Source of the DNA: SAR86 cluster bacterium AG-447-A08
GTDB lineage: Bacteria; Pseudomonadota; Gammaproteobacteria; Magnimaribacterales; Magnimaribacteraceae
Direction: 5' to 3'
Assembly: GCA_003212335.1 (NCBI GenBank)
Contig: QCQA01000002.1
Coordinates: 186,001-250,000, forward strand
DNA length: 64,000 nucleotides
Shown piece after piece: positions 17,743 to 26,342 of this stretch (position 1 is the first letter of the stretch; each line of letters begins with the position of its first letter). The notes under the pieces are model-generated. The model was not told the DNA's origin. It ran no database searches and saw only the letters and a program-made list of their open reading frames with translations. The position numbers and the translations under genes were made by a program.

Positions 17743-18695
17743 TTCCCAAGCTCTCTAAACTGTTAGTTGTCTTTCTTTTCTTTTCTTGCACCGTCAAGAG
17801 CGAAGAATATGAAATAACTATACTAGCCACAAATATTGCTAACTTTGGTGGAGTAGGGGAATGGAGTTTTTCTGCTCTTCTCGAGAACGAAAAAGAATCT
17901 ATTCTTTTTGATACGGGTTTCGATGAAGATACGGTCCTACACAATGCTCAATTATTAGGAAAGGACCTTAGTAAAGTTGAAAAAGTTATTTTGAGTCATT
18001 TTCATGGTGATCATACAGGTGGATTATTAAAGTTAAGAAAAACCTATATGAAGATAAACCCGAAATCCTTTTCAACAATTTATGTGGCTGATGGTTTTTT
18101 TGAGCAAAGATACGATATAGATGGAAACCTTAGAGGTTTCATAGGTGGTTTTGATGACGTAAATGAATTTATGAAAGAAACGTATGCTCTGGGTATTAAT
18201 TTTAAAATTATTAAAGAACCTCACGAGATATCTGAAAATTTAATTCTTTCTGGACCAGTTGAAAGAATTTTTGAAAGCGTAGTGGTATCTCCAGGTTTCT
18301 ATGTAAAAGAAAATGGAAAATTAGTTGATGATCTTCTTAGGGATGACCAATCACTGGGTATTAAAACAAAAAAAGGCTGGTATATGATGTCTGGTTGTGG
18401 ACATTCTGGAATGATGAATACAGCACATAAATTTCAGCAAATAGAAAAGAAGGATATTTATGGTGCGATAGGAGGATTTCATTTATTTAGATCTTCAGAT
18501 GAGGTTATATCGAAAACTGCAAGTTCATTAAAATCATTTGGCCTTAGACAATTAGTGGGCGGACATTGCACAGGTATTCATGCTGCAAGAAAAATTGCAG
18601 ATATAGCCTCTATAACGCGAGATAACCTATCTCACGGTGCAATAGGTACCGTTGTTACCAGAGATCTAAAGATATTAAGGAGCTCTGTAGAGTAA
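17739..18695 (+). CDS. Metallo-beta-lactamase-fold hydrolase, probable lipoprotein
   Basis: 318 residues. The N-terminus is a signal peptide ending in a lipobox-like FFSC (Cys17). The metal site of the metallo-beta-lactamase fold is present as HFHGDH (residues 87-92), with later conserved segments SGCGHSGMMNT, GGFHLF and GGHCTGIHA. These are characteristic of the COG1237-type family (relatives of dihydropterin-ribofuranosylaminobenzene phosphate synthases). The substrate is unknown. The ATGA overlap with the HlyD-like gene makes translational coupling to the secretion operon likely, so it may act in the periplasm or on the outer membrane on a related process. That functional link is inference. 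Confidence 0.8.
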   Translation: MIPKLSKLLVVFLFFSCTVKSEEYEITILATNIANFGGVGEWSFSALLENEKESILFDTGFDEDTVLHNAQLLGKDLSKVEKVILSHFHGDHTGGLLKLRKTYMKINPKSFSTIYVADGFFEQRYDIDGNLRGFIGGFDDVNEFMKETYALGINFKIIKEPHEISENLILSGPVERIFESVVVSPGFYVKENGKLVDDLLRDDQSLGIKTKKGWYMMSGCGHSGMMNTAHKFQQIEKKDIYGAIGGFHLFRSSDEVISKTASSLKSFGLRQLVGGHCTGIHAARKIADIASITRDNLSHGAIGTVVTRDLKILRSSVE

Positions 18696-19222
18696 TGCCC
18701 AGTCAAGATTTAATAATATTAATAGTACAGATAATAGCAGCACTTGGTGTTGTTGTTTCTGTGGTGTATTTAGGATTACAAATCAAACAACAAAATATTA
18801 TAACCAAAGCCCAGTTTGGGCACTCTCTTACGCAAAGACTATATGAAAGGTATTTTCAAACCTCAACTAATAAAGAATATGCAGAATTTATGGCTAAAGA
18901 TTGGGATGCTGACAATTTAACGCCTACTGAAGAAACAAGAGTACAAATGGCTATTTTGACCTACCTAGTTGATATTTTTGATGTTTACGACAAAGTCGAA
19001 AGTGGTTTAGTTGATAAGAGTCATCTTGATACTAGGATGAACACCCTAAAGTTAGGTGTTATGAAAACTAAAAATGCCAAATTGGTTTGGTCCTATTGGA
19101 AATGGAATCGAACCAAAGATTTTGTAAAGTGGTTTGAAAAAGAAATATATGGAGAAGAAGTAGATAAATTATCCGTTGAAGAGATAATTAAAAAATCTAC
19201 AGAACTCAATACCCTTAGATAG
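18695..19222 (+). CDS. Small membrane-anchored protein of unknown function
   Basis: 175 residues. An N-terminal hydrophobic helix (residues 7-28, with ALGVVVSVVYLGLQI) is followed by a soluble helical domain rich in Lys, Glu, Trp and Tyr. I do not recognise a named family, although proteins with this IGVVVSVVYLGLQI-like opening are common hypothetical proteins in marine proteobacteria. Its start overlaps the metallohydrolase stop (TAATG), so it is the last gene of the secretion operon. Its end overlaps the convergent TPR gene by eight bases. Confidence 0.75.
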   Translation: MPSQDLIILIVQIIAALGVVVSVVYLGLQIKQQNIITKAQFGHSLTQRLYERYFQTSTNKEYAEFMAKDWDADNLTPTEETRVQMAILTYLVDIFDVYDKVESGLVDKSHLDTRMNTLKLGVMKTKNAKLVWSYWKWNRTKDFVKWFEKEIYGEEVDKLSVEEIIKKSTELNTLR

Positions 19223-20660
19223 CTTCTACAGTATCTAGCAATTCAGAATTTAATTCTTCACTATTTAAATGGAATCTGTCAATTTCCATTTTCCAGTCTA
19301 AATTTACGTAATCATTTTTTCCTTTAAGGAACCAGGAGGCTTGTGAACAATCAACAGATTTAGTCTTATGCAAATGAAAATTAAGTAGCCAGGTTCTTAT
19401 ATCTATATCAACAATATTTTTATTTATCTCCTGACATTTCTCAAAATTATTTTTTAAATAATAACCTAAAAAGAGGGCAGCCAAACGTCTGTCACTTGTT
19501 GTTTGGCCTTGAGGAACTGGATCTAATTCATAGGCCTTTTCTAAATAATTTATACCTTGATCAAGTTCTCTCAGTCTAAGTAAAGCTTCGCCGTATACTG
19601 AGATTACTCTTGGATCATTTGGATTTATAGCAGTGGCTTTTCGACCACTATCTTTTGATTTTTCAAAATCATGCATAGAGAGATATACCTCTGCCTGCAT
19701 TCTATGACACTCGAAATCATTAGGATCAACTTCCAGAGCCTTTTCTAACAAACTAAGTAGTTCACCCATTTTTTCATCTGTCATAGGGGTATAGCCTCGA
19801 TAAAATGCTTGGCCCATTACACAAGCTTTCCAAGCATATGCTTGAGCATTATTTTTATCTGCTGCTATTGCTAGATCCAAATTTTTTATAGCTTCTAAAT
19901 TAGCCTCTTTGGTAAATTTATGGTGATTTTCTTTACCTTTGAGTAAAAATTCATACGAATTCATGCTTTCAGTAGGCTTTCTATGAGCTCTTTTGAGGCT
20001 TGAGATTTCAATCCCTCCAAGGAGGGCTATGGTAATCTTCCTAACAATTTCATCTTGTATATCGAATATATCTTCTTTGACTCGATCATATTTATTACTC
20101 CAAATAACATTTCCTTCTGGAGTTTCTGATAATTCAACTGAGATTCTTAGTCTATCTTCTACTGCCCTTATGCTTCCAGAAACTATGTAGTCTAATTCAT
20201 ACTTTTCTCTATATTCTTGATGGGATAAATTTTCCTCTCTCAAATTAAAGCACGTCTGACGAGATACGATTTCTATCTCACTGATCATAGAAAATTCAGT
20301 AATTAAATCTTCAACAATTCCGTCTACTAAAAATGCTCCTTCTTCATCTTTATTTAGATTAGCAAAAGGAATTACTGCAATTTTTTGCTTGTAATCACCG
20401 GAAGCTGTTTTTTGTTTCTTTAAATTACTTCTAGACTCTCCTTTAGGGGTTACAAAGAAATAAGCTAAGAGAATACTTACCGGGAAACCAATTCCCACAA
20501 GGATAAAAATGATCTGCATTAGAGATTCTTCAGATATTCCAAATAAATCTATAGGAGGGAATGTATTAAAAAATACAGGTGCCAACTGGATTAATGCTAT
20601 TCCAGCAACCAAATATGCAGCTGCCGTTTTACTTGTCTTTTGAATGATTCCTTTTAACAT
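19215..20660 (-). CDS. Membrane-anchored TolB-like/TPR protein
   Basis: 481 residues. Two hydrophobic helices (about 13-30 and 48-70) are followed by a TolB N-terminal-like domain (about 92-205; KIAVIPFANLNKDEEG, then IVEDLITEFS and YIVSGSIR) and TPR repeats (about 215-400). This combination usually sits behind a DNA-binding domain (CadC-like) or an adenylate cyclase domain. Neither is present here: the first residues lead straight into the membrane helix. It may be a signalling or scaffold remnant of that family. It is transcribed alone, convergent with the secretion operon and divergent from the beta-propeller lipoprotein. Confidence 0.8.
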   Translation of the reverse strand: MLKGIIQKTSKTAAAYLVAGIALIQLAPVFFNTFPPIDLFGISEESLMQIIFILVGIGFPVSILLAYFFVTPKGESRSNLKKQKTASGDYKQKIAVIPFANLNKDEEGAFLVDGIVEDLITEFSMISEIEIVSRQTCFNLREENLSHQEYREKYELDYIVSGSIRAVEDRLRISVELSETPEGNVIWSNKYDRVKEDIFDIQDEIVRKITIALLGGIEISSLKRAHRKPTESMNSYEFLLKGKENHHKFTKEANLEAIKNLDLAIAADKNNAQAYAWKACVMGQAFYRGYTPMTDEKMGELLSLLEKALEVDPNDFECHRMQAEVYLSMHDFEKSKDSGRKATAINPNDPRVISVYGEALLRLRELDQGINYLEKAYELDPVPQGQTTSDRRLAALFLGYYLKNNFEKCQEINKNIVDIDIRTWLLNFHLHKTKSVDCSQASWFLKGKNDYVNLDWKMEIDRFHLNSEELNSELLDTVEAI

Positions 20661-20707
20661 TTATCTTTAAAATCTTATACTAAGAACATAGTTATTAGGA
20701 GAATTAA

Positions 20708-22288
20708 ATGAACAAATTTTTATTTAGCACACTATTGGTACTTGCATTGGGTAGTTGTAGTGTCAATAACAATCAGCAGCTGGAAACATTTATCACTGGT
20801 GCAGAAATAGCAGGAGTAAATGGTATGCATTTCGGTCCTGATGGTTATCTATACGCAGCTTCTGTTATTGGATCTGATATTACAGTTATCGATACAGAAA
20901 ATAAAAATATTGTTAAAAGGTATGGTCTATCTGAAGGAGTAATTGGTCCCGATGATGTCGCTTTTAATTCAAAAGGAGAATTTTTTTGGACTTCAATACT
21001 CACTGGAGAGGTTGCAGGCTTTAATGCTGAGGGTGAGAAGGTTATAGCAGGTAATCCTGGACCGGGAGTGAATCCAATTACCTTTTCTGATGATGACAGA
21101 TTATTTGTAGCCCAGTGTTTTTTTGATAATGGACTTTTTGAATTAGATTCAAATGGTGTTAATGAACCACGAACTATTTTTAGTGAAATAGGGGAGTACT
21201 GTGGCTTAAATGGAATGGATTGGGGACCAGATGGAAGATTATATGGACCTAGATGGTTTAATAATGAAGTAGTTAGTGTTGACGTAGATACTGGCAATAT
21301 AAGAAAAGAAGCAAGCGGCTTCAATGTCCCTGCGGCAGTTAAATTTAACTCGAAAGGAGAACTTTTCGTCTTAGATACCGGAGCAGGAAAAGTGGTAAAA
21401 GTCTTAGACGGAAAAAATTCTGATTATGCACTTATAGAAAATGGTTTAGACAATCTTGCTTTTAACAATAAAGATGAACTTTTTGTTTCTAGCTATTCTG
21501 AAGGATATGTATTGAAGGTATCTGAGAATGCTGTAGAACCTATCTTACCTGGAGGTATTTCTCATGCTGGTGGTATTGCAATAATAGACAACGATATAGT
21601 TGTTGCTGATATTCAATCAGTAAAAGCTTATAGCACTGAAGATGGATCAGAGTCATGGAACTATAAGAATACGTTTAGAGTCTCACCTATGGGGGCAAAC
21701 ACTTCTGTATCAACTTATGACAATAATTTAATACTTACTAGTTGGTTAGATGGTCATATAAAGATCATGAGACCTGACAATGGAGAAATTCTTGAAAGTC
21801 TTGAGAATCTAAATGTTCCTGTCTCTGCGACTAAATTTAACGATCTTATAGCTATAGCAATGCATGGAGATCAATCAATAACATTGCATAATTTCAAAAC
21901 AGGTATTAACTCTATTTTGGCAGACGGATTCATAGCTCCAACTCATGTTGTTAACTATGCAGATAAACTTCTCGTTTCAGATAGAGGGGCAGGGCAACTA
22001 GTATCTATTGATGCAGACGGCAATAAAGAGATAGTGATACAAGGCTTAGATTCACCTGAAGGTATAGCAATTAAAGGGGGTTCCATATTTATATTTGAAG
22101 GTAATACAGGAGAAGTTAAAGAAATTAAAGATAATAGTATCTCCACTATAGCTAAAGTTAATCCGGGTAGTAACGCCCAATCTGAATTGCAACCTCCCTC
22201 AATGGTTTTCAACGGTCTCGCTATAAAAGGTGACTATTTGTATATCTCAGGTGAATTAGAAAAGACATTATTTAGAATAAAAATCTAA
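20708..22288 (+). CDS. Beta-propeller lipoprotein (NHL/SMP-30-like repeats)
   Basis: 526 residues with a lipoprotein signal: hydrophobic segment, then LGSC with Cys17 as lipidation site. The mature protein is built from about 40-residue propeller blades with recurring patterns such as NGMHFGPDGYLYAAS, NGMDWGPDGRLYGPR, AVKFNSKGELFVLD and AFNNKDELFVSSY, typical of NHL or SMP-30/gluconolactonase-like propellers. A catalytic role is possible but no metal site can be assigned by eye. A Shine-Dalgarno AGGAG lies eight bases before the ATG. Likely anchored in the outer membrane facing the periplasm. Confidence 0.8.
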   Translation: MNKFLFSTLLVLALGSCSVNNNQQLETFITGAEIAGVNGMHFGPDGYLYAASVIGSDITVIDTENKNIVKRYGLSEGVIGPDDVAFNSKGEFFWTSILTGEVAGFNAEGEKVIAGNPGPGVNPITFSDDDRLFVAQCFFDNGLFELDSNGVNEPRTIFSEIGEYCGLNGMDWGPDGRLYGPRWFNNEVVSVDVDTGNIRKEASGFNVPAAVKFNSKGELFVLDTGAGKVVKVLDGKNSDYALIENGLDNLAFNNKDELFVSSYSEGYVLKVSENAVEPILPGGISHAGGIAIIDNDIVVADIQSVKAYSTEDGSESWNYKNTFRVSPMGANTSVSTYDNNLILTSWLDGHIKIMRPDNGEILESLENLNVPVSATKFNDLIAIAMHGDQSITLHNFKTGINSILADGFIAPTHVVNYADKLLVSDRGAGQLVSIDADGNKEIVIQGLDSPEGIAIKGGSIFIFEGNTGEVKEIKDNSISTIAKVNPGSNAQSELQPPSMVFNGLAIKGDYLYISGELEKTLFRIKI

Positions 22289-22343
22289 AAGGTCTAGTCA
22301 AGATGACGCTTTTTTTATAATGTATGTTTTAAGGAGAAAGAAT

Positions 22344-23039
22344 ATGAAAAATTTAAAATATATATTGTTTTCTATTGTATTGAGTTCTTCGACATTTATT
22401 TATACTGAAGTCGTAGAGGTTTATACATGGAAAGCTAATCCAGGTAAGGATGTTGAGCTTATACAAGCTTTTAAGGAAGCATCTGTAATTCACGAAAAAG
22501 AGGGGGCTGTAGTTGCAATTGAAGCTATGAATGTTGGAAGTACTCAAGGTACTTATCAATATGTAATGAGATGGAATAATGCTACAGAGTGGGGTAAGTC
22601 TAAAGACAAAATCAACACTTCTCCAGAGTGGGCTGCTTTTGGTTCAAAGTATGCTCCTGGTTCATTAGGAGTCATGGTGTCGAGTTTATCTGGAGGTAAC
22701 TTAGACCAAACAGTGAAAGCAACTGATTTCGGAGACCCTTTTGTTTACAGTGTTAATGTCTGGGAAGCTAATCCTGGTAAGACTCAAGAACTAATTGCCA
22801 ATTTCATGACTGCTAAAACAATAATAGAAAAAACTGGTGCACGAGTGGAAGTTTATTCTGAAGGTACTGGCGGTAATGGAAAATTCCATTATGTTCTACT
22901 TTATGAAAATTGGACAAAGATGGGTGAAAGTTATGCTGCTCTAGGTTCTAGCCAGGAATGGCTAGCTTTTCAAGCCTCAACAGCACAAGGGAATTCTGGT
23001 AAACTTATTAGCTCTCATTCAGGTAGCGTAGTAGAGTAA
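22344..23039 (+). CDS. Secreted protein with two tandem ferredoxin-like alpha/beta-barrel domains
   Basis: 231 residues from the ATG at 22344, chosen because AAGGAG (22331-22336) sits eight bases upstream and a signal peptide starts there; an in-frame ATG at 22320 lacks both. After the signal (about 20 residues) come two related halves: VEVYTWKANPGKDVELIQAF (about 24-110) and YSVNVWEANPGKTQELIANF (about 130-220), each ending with an EWxAF segment. This is a duplicated ABM/Dabb-like dimeric alpha/beta-barrel domain, so one chain would supply both halves of the usual dimer. The function is unknown. A bidirectional terminator follows. Confidence 0.75.
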   Translation: MKNLKYILFSIVLSSSTFIYTEVVEVYTWKANPGKDVELIQAFKEASVIHEKEGAVVAIEAMNVGSTQGTYQYVMRWNNATEWGKSKDKINTSPEWAAFGSKYAPGSLGVMVSSLSGGNLDQTVKATDFGDPFVYSVNVWEANPGKTQELIANFMTAKTIIEKTGARVEVYSEGTGGNGKFHYVLLYENWTKMGESYAALGSSQEWLAFQASTAQGNSGKLISSHSGSVVE

Positions 23040-23050
23040 ATTTTTGGAGA

Positions 23051-23076
23051 AAAAGGCCCCAAAAGGGGCCTTTTTT
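23051..23076. terminator. Bidirectional rho-independent terminator
   Basis: GGCCCC (23055-23060) and GGGGCC (23065-23070) form a strong stem with an AAAA loop, with an A run before and a T run after. It serves both the gene ending at 23039 and the convergent gene ending at 23079. Confidence 0.9.
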
Positions 23077-23078
23077 AA

Positions 23079-23621
23079 TTAGTAAACTCTTTTTATTTGG
23101 GCTATGTTGCTGGTAAGTTCTCCATCTAACATAACTGTATTTTCAAAAGTTATAGAATCTTGAGAATTCATAGTCCATTTCATGCCGGTCACAAAACTTT
23201 CATGATCAGCATGTAGATCAGCTTTCGAATTATCAAGTTTGATTGACATTGCCTTATCGGAAAGGTTGCTGACAGAAAAAACAGGTTCTGTTCCTAATCC
23301 GCAGTAATGTCTCACCACTAGCTCACCGTTATCATCACTATATGTAGTGAGCATTTCAACTCCATCCTCTACCAATGTTTCGGTTATTGTATTGCCACCA
23401 GAAGTTAATTTGAATTCATAAGACACATCGAACACGGCTCCTGTAGCTCCTTGTGTCATAGTACCTTCCCATTTACCAAGTTTTTTTCTAACTTGTTCAA
23501 AAGCGACACTCTTTTCTCCTGACGCCATTTCAACTCCACCAATAACTGCTGGTGACTCATTTGCAGTCATTGCAATAGAGAAAACTAGAGAACTTAGAAT
23601 TGTAATAATCTTATTTTTCAT
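23079..23621 (-). CDS. Secreted DUF1579-like (lipocalin-type) protein
   Basis: 180 residues with an N-terminal signal peptide (cleavage near residue 20, after MTANES). The mature part contains KLGKWEGTMTQG, VSYEFKLTSGGNTITETL and a HYCGLGTEP segment, resembling DUF1579-type proteins that form small beta-barrels and often bind a hydrophobic ligand. The ligand is not known and the assignment is from pattern only. It is a single gene divergent from the VOC operon, with a shared terminator on its downstream side. Confidence 0.65.
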   Translation of the reverse strand: MKNKIITILSSLVFSIAMTANESPAVIGGVEMASGEKSVAFEQVRKKLGKWEGTMTQGATGAVFDVSYEFKLTSGGNTITETLVEDGVEMLTTYSDDNGELVVRHYCGLGTEPVFSVSNLSDKAMSIKLDNSKADLHADHESFVTGMKWTMNSQDSITFENTVMLDGELTSNIAQIKRVY

Positions 23622-23685
23622 AATTTTTTTCCTTTTATAAAATTCACCATTCTTAATTTATCTTAATCTTGCATAAAAGCAATAA

Positions 23686-23695
23686 CAGTTAACTG
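23686..23695. promoter_or_regulatory. Perfect 10-base palindrome in a divergent promoter region
   Basis: CAGTTAACTG lies between the DUF1579-like gene and the VOC operon, about 40 bases before the VOC start. A TAAAAT-like -10 element and a GGGGAG ribosome binding site lie between it and the ATG. It could be an operator, but a single short palindrome is weak evidence. Confidence 0.25.
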
Positions 23696-23734
23696 ATAGA
23701 AAAAAGTAGATTAAAATCGAAATAGGGGAGTTAT

Positions 23735-24283
23735 ATGAATACAAATATACCAATCAACAATATCCATCATGTTGCTTTTAGATGTAGAGATGCAGAACAG
23801 ACAAGATGGTTCTATGAAGATGTTCTAGGCCTTAAACTAGCTGCAGCTATGGCATTTGATCATTTATCGGGAACAGATAAGAGAATCGAATATATGCACA
23901 TTTTTTTTGAAATGGTAGATGGCAATTACATTGCTTTCTTTGATGATCCTTATAATGCTCCAAGCGATTTTTTTGTAGATATGAATGGCTTTGATAGTCA
24001 TGTTGCAGTTGAAGTTGAATCTATGGAGCATTTAAAAGCAATCGAATCTAAACTTAATTCTATAAATTGGGACTCTTTTATAATTGACCATGAATTTGTC
24101 ACTTCTCTATATATTTTCGATCCTAACGGAATCCAACTTGAATTTACCTGTAGAGCTTTAGACCATAACAAAATTATGGCTGAAGATGCCTCCAAGGCCC
24201 ATCAAGAAATCAAAGACTGGACAGAGAGAACGAGATCATTAAAAGAAGAAAAATTTGGTGAAAAGTCTTTAGCCAAAAAATGA
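23735..24283 (+). CDS. VOC-superfamily (glyoxalase/dioxygenase-fold) protein
   Basis: 182 residues. The vicinal-oxygen-chelate fold is visible: NNIHHVAFRCRDAEQTRWFY with GLKL near the start, FDSHVAVEV in the middle and IFDPNGIQLEFTC at the end. Metal ligands are probably His10/11, His near 90 and the Glu of QLEF. Members include glyoxalase I, extradiol dioxygenases and epimerases; the reaction cannot be told. It has a GGGGAG ribosome binding site and overlaps the hydrolase gene (ATGA), so it belongs to a three-gene catabolic operon with an alpha/beta hydrolase and an HMG-CoA lyase-like enzyme. Confidence 0.85.
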   Translation: MNTNIPINNIHHVAFRCRDAEQTRWFYEDVLGLKLAAAMAFDHLSGTDKRIEYMHIFFEMVDGNYIAFFDDPYNAPSDFFVDMNGFDSHVAVEVESMEHLKAIESKLNSINWDSFIIDHEFVTSLYIFDPNGIQLEFTCRALDHNKIMAEDASKAHQEIKDWTERTRSLKEEKFGEKSLAKK

Positions 24284-25449
24284 CAAATATTATTTCAAAA
24301 TATAAACGAATACCCTTAATAATTGCATTTCAAGAAACTTCTCAATACAAAGATACATATGCAGGTGAAATAGGCACTGTTGCTTTGACTGCACATCTAT
24401 TGAAACCTGAAAATTCAGAAGGCAAAAGCGTAGTTGTATTTATGCATCCTACAGGAGGCGGAAGTTATTTGCCTATGCTCAATTCATTGGCTAAACAAGA
24501 GATAGATACAGTTTGGTGTGATAGTAGATACAGAGGCACTGACTCTGCATTAATAATGGAAAAGGTGCTAATAGATCTAGGAAATTGTATTAAACATCTT
24601 AAAGAGGTACATGGATATGAAAAAGTTATACTTGGTGGGTGGAGCGGGGGAGGTTCTTTATCATTATTTTATCAATCACAAGCAGAAAAACCTTCAATAA
24701 CTGAAACTCCAGCAGGTGATCCAATCGATTTAGTATCAGAAAAATTTATTCCAGCCGATGCTGTTATGTTAATTGCTGCTCATGAATCTCGACATAGAAC
24801 TTTTACTGAATGGCTTGATGGCTCAGTAATAGATGAAAACAATCCTGAGAAAAGACAGCAAGATTTAGATATCTACGACATAAATAATCCTAACCAACCT
24901 AAATACACTGATGAGTTCATCAAGGTCTATAGAGAGGCACAGATTTTTAGGAATAGAAAAATAACCAGCTGGGTTCAGGATAAATTAAATGAGTTTAAGA
25001 AAAAAGGATATCAGAATAGGGAATATGGGTTTGTTGTACATCGCACTATGGCTGATCCCAAATGGTTGGACCCATCAATTGATCCAAATGGAAGAAAGCC
25101 AAACTGGTGTTTTTTAGGTGAACCACAAGTAGTGAATAATAGCCCTATAGGTTTAGCAAGATATTGCTCCTTAAGGAGCTGGTTATCCCAATGGAGTTAT
25201 GATTATGCAAGAGGAGACGGTCTAAACTGTGCAAAAGATATTACAGTTCCATGTCTTGTTATAGGAAATACTGACGATGATGGAATAACCCCTTCGCATA
25301 CTAATAATTTATATAATTCTATAGGCCATACAAATAAACAAATATCATGGATAGAAGGAGCAAATCATTATTATTTTGGACAGCCAGAAAAAGCTAATGA
25401 GTCTGCAAAAATCTGTAAGACATGGCTTAACGAAAAAGGTTATATCTAA
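24280..25449 (+). CDS. Alpha/beta hydrolase
   Basis: 389 residues without a signal peptide. The nucleophile elbow GGWSGGGS places Ser122 as the catalytic residue. A plausible acid lies in NTDDDGITPSHT and the His in GANHYYFGQ near the C-terminus. An FMHPTGGG oxyanion segment and WCDSRYRGTD match the usual fold. An insertion of about 150 residues between nucleophile and acid forms a large cap. The substrate is unknown; the operon with a VOC protein and HMG-CoA lyase suggests breakdown of a ring- or branched-chain-derived acid. It overlaps both neighbours (ATGA and TAATG). Confidence 0.85.
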   Translation: MTNIISKYKRIPLIIAFQETSQYKDTYAGEIGTVALTAHLLKPENSEGKSVVVFMHPTGGGSYLPMLNSLAKQEIDTVWCDSRYRGTDSALIMEKVLIDLGNCIKHLKEVHGYEKVILGGWSGGGSLSLFYQSQAEKPSITETPAGDPIDLVSEKFIPADAVMLIAAHESRHRTFTEWLDGSVIDENNPEKRQQDLDIYDINNPNQPKYTDEFIKVYREAQIFRNRKITSWVQDKLNEFKKKGYQNREYGFVVHRTMADPKWLDPSIDPNGRKPNWCFLGEPQVVNNSPIGLARYCSLRSWLSQWSYDYARGDGLNCAKDITVPCLVIGNTDDDGITPSHTNNLYNSIGHTNKQISWIEGANHYYFGQPEKANESAKICKTWLNEKGYI

Positions 25450-26315
25450 TGGATAAAGTTACTGTTAACGAAGTAGGTCCGAGGGATGGCCTGCAGAATA
25501 TTCAGAATATTCTGTCAGTAGACGAGAGATTAAAGCTAATAAGATCTTTAGAACAGGCCGGGATAGAGTTAATAGAAATAGGAAGCTTTGTTAACGATAA
25601 GACAGTTCCTGCAATGAGTAATACGGATGTACTAATAAACAAACTTGGAAATATAGATAATTATTCCGTATTAATACCAAATAAAAAAGGACTTGATAAA
25701 GCCAAAGAAAATGGAGTAAAAGAAATTTGTACCGTTCTATGTGTAACTGACAGTATGAATCAGAAAAATATCAATCAAACAGTGCAAGAAACTCTAAATG
25801 ATTTAAAAGAGATTTTTAAAGAAGGTCTTAAAAATAGTATTCGGACAAAATGTTACGTATCAGTTGCTTATTATTGTCCATATGAAGGAAAAGTTGATTC
25901 AACTTATGTAAATGATGTTATTGGTCAATTAATTGATTACAAGGTTGATGAGTTAGTAATAGCAGATACTATTGGTGCAGCTAATCCAAAGGAAGTAACT
26001 AGTTTATTGTCATCATTAAAATCTCAATACAAGGATACAAGTTTCTCTTGTCATTTTCATGACACAAGAGCATTGGGATTGGCAAATGTTTATGCCAGTC
26101 TTGTTGCTGGCATAAATAAGTTTGATTCGTGTATAGGCGGATTAGGAGGATGTCCATTTGCACCAAATTCATCTGGAAATCTTGCTACAGAGGATCTTGT
26201 AAGTATGTTGGAGATGATGAATATACAAACTGGAGTGAATCTAGATAAATTAATCCATTCTAGAGAGCTAGCTTCCGAATATACAAGTTTATCGCTAAAG
26301 GGGCGTATGATTTAA
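25449..26315 (+). CDS. Hydroxymethylglutaryl-CoA lyase-family enzyme
   Basis: 288 residues. Family motifs are clear: NEVGPRDGLQN at the N-terminus, IEIGSFVNDKTVPAMSNTD, HFHDTRALGLAN (metal-binding HxH and catalytic region) and GGLGGCPFAPNSSGNLATED, which holds the active-site Cys of HMG-CoA lyase. The enzyme cleaves 3-hydroxy-3-methylglutaryl-CoA to acetoacetate and acetyl-CoA, the last step of leucine breakdown. No other leucine-pathway gene is nearby, so a related 3-hydroxyacyl-CoA may be the true substrate. The start overlaps the hydrolase stop (TAATG). Confidence 0.9.
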   Translation: MDKVTVNEVGPRDGLQNIQNILSVDERLKLIRSLEQAGIELIEIGSFVNDKTVPAMSNTDVLINKLGNIDNYSVLIPNKKGLDKAKENGVKEICTVLCVTDSMNQKNINQTVQETLNDLKEIFKEGLKNSIRTKCYVSVAYYCPYEGKVDSTYVNDVIGQLIDYKVDELVIADTIGAANPKEVTSLLSSLKSQYKDTSFSCHFHDTRALGLANVYASLVAGINKFDSCIGGLGGCPFAPNSSGNLATEDLVSMLEMMNIQTGVNLDKLIHSRELASEYTSLSLKGRMI

Positions 26316-26342
26316 TTCTTTGTTTTATCAATAAAATCATAC
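26305..26342. repeat. Inverted repeat spanning the HMG-CoA lyase stop codon
   Basis: GTATGATTT (26305-26313) and AAATCATAC (26334-26342) are perfect complements, separated by 20 bases. They could form a weak transcript-end hairpin, but no T run follows, so it is not a classical terminator. The rest of the gap to 26489 is very AT-rich and holds a 16-base perfect palindrome at 26430-26445. Confidence 0.35.
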
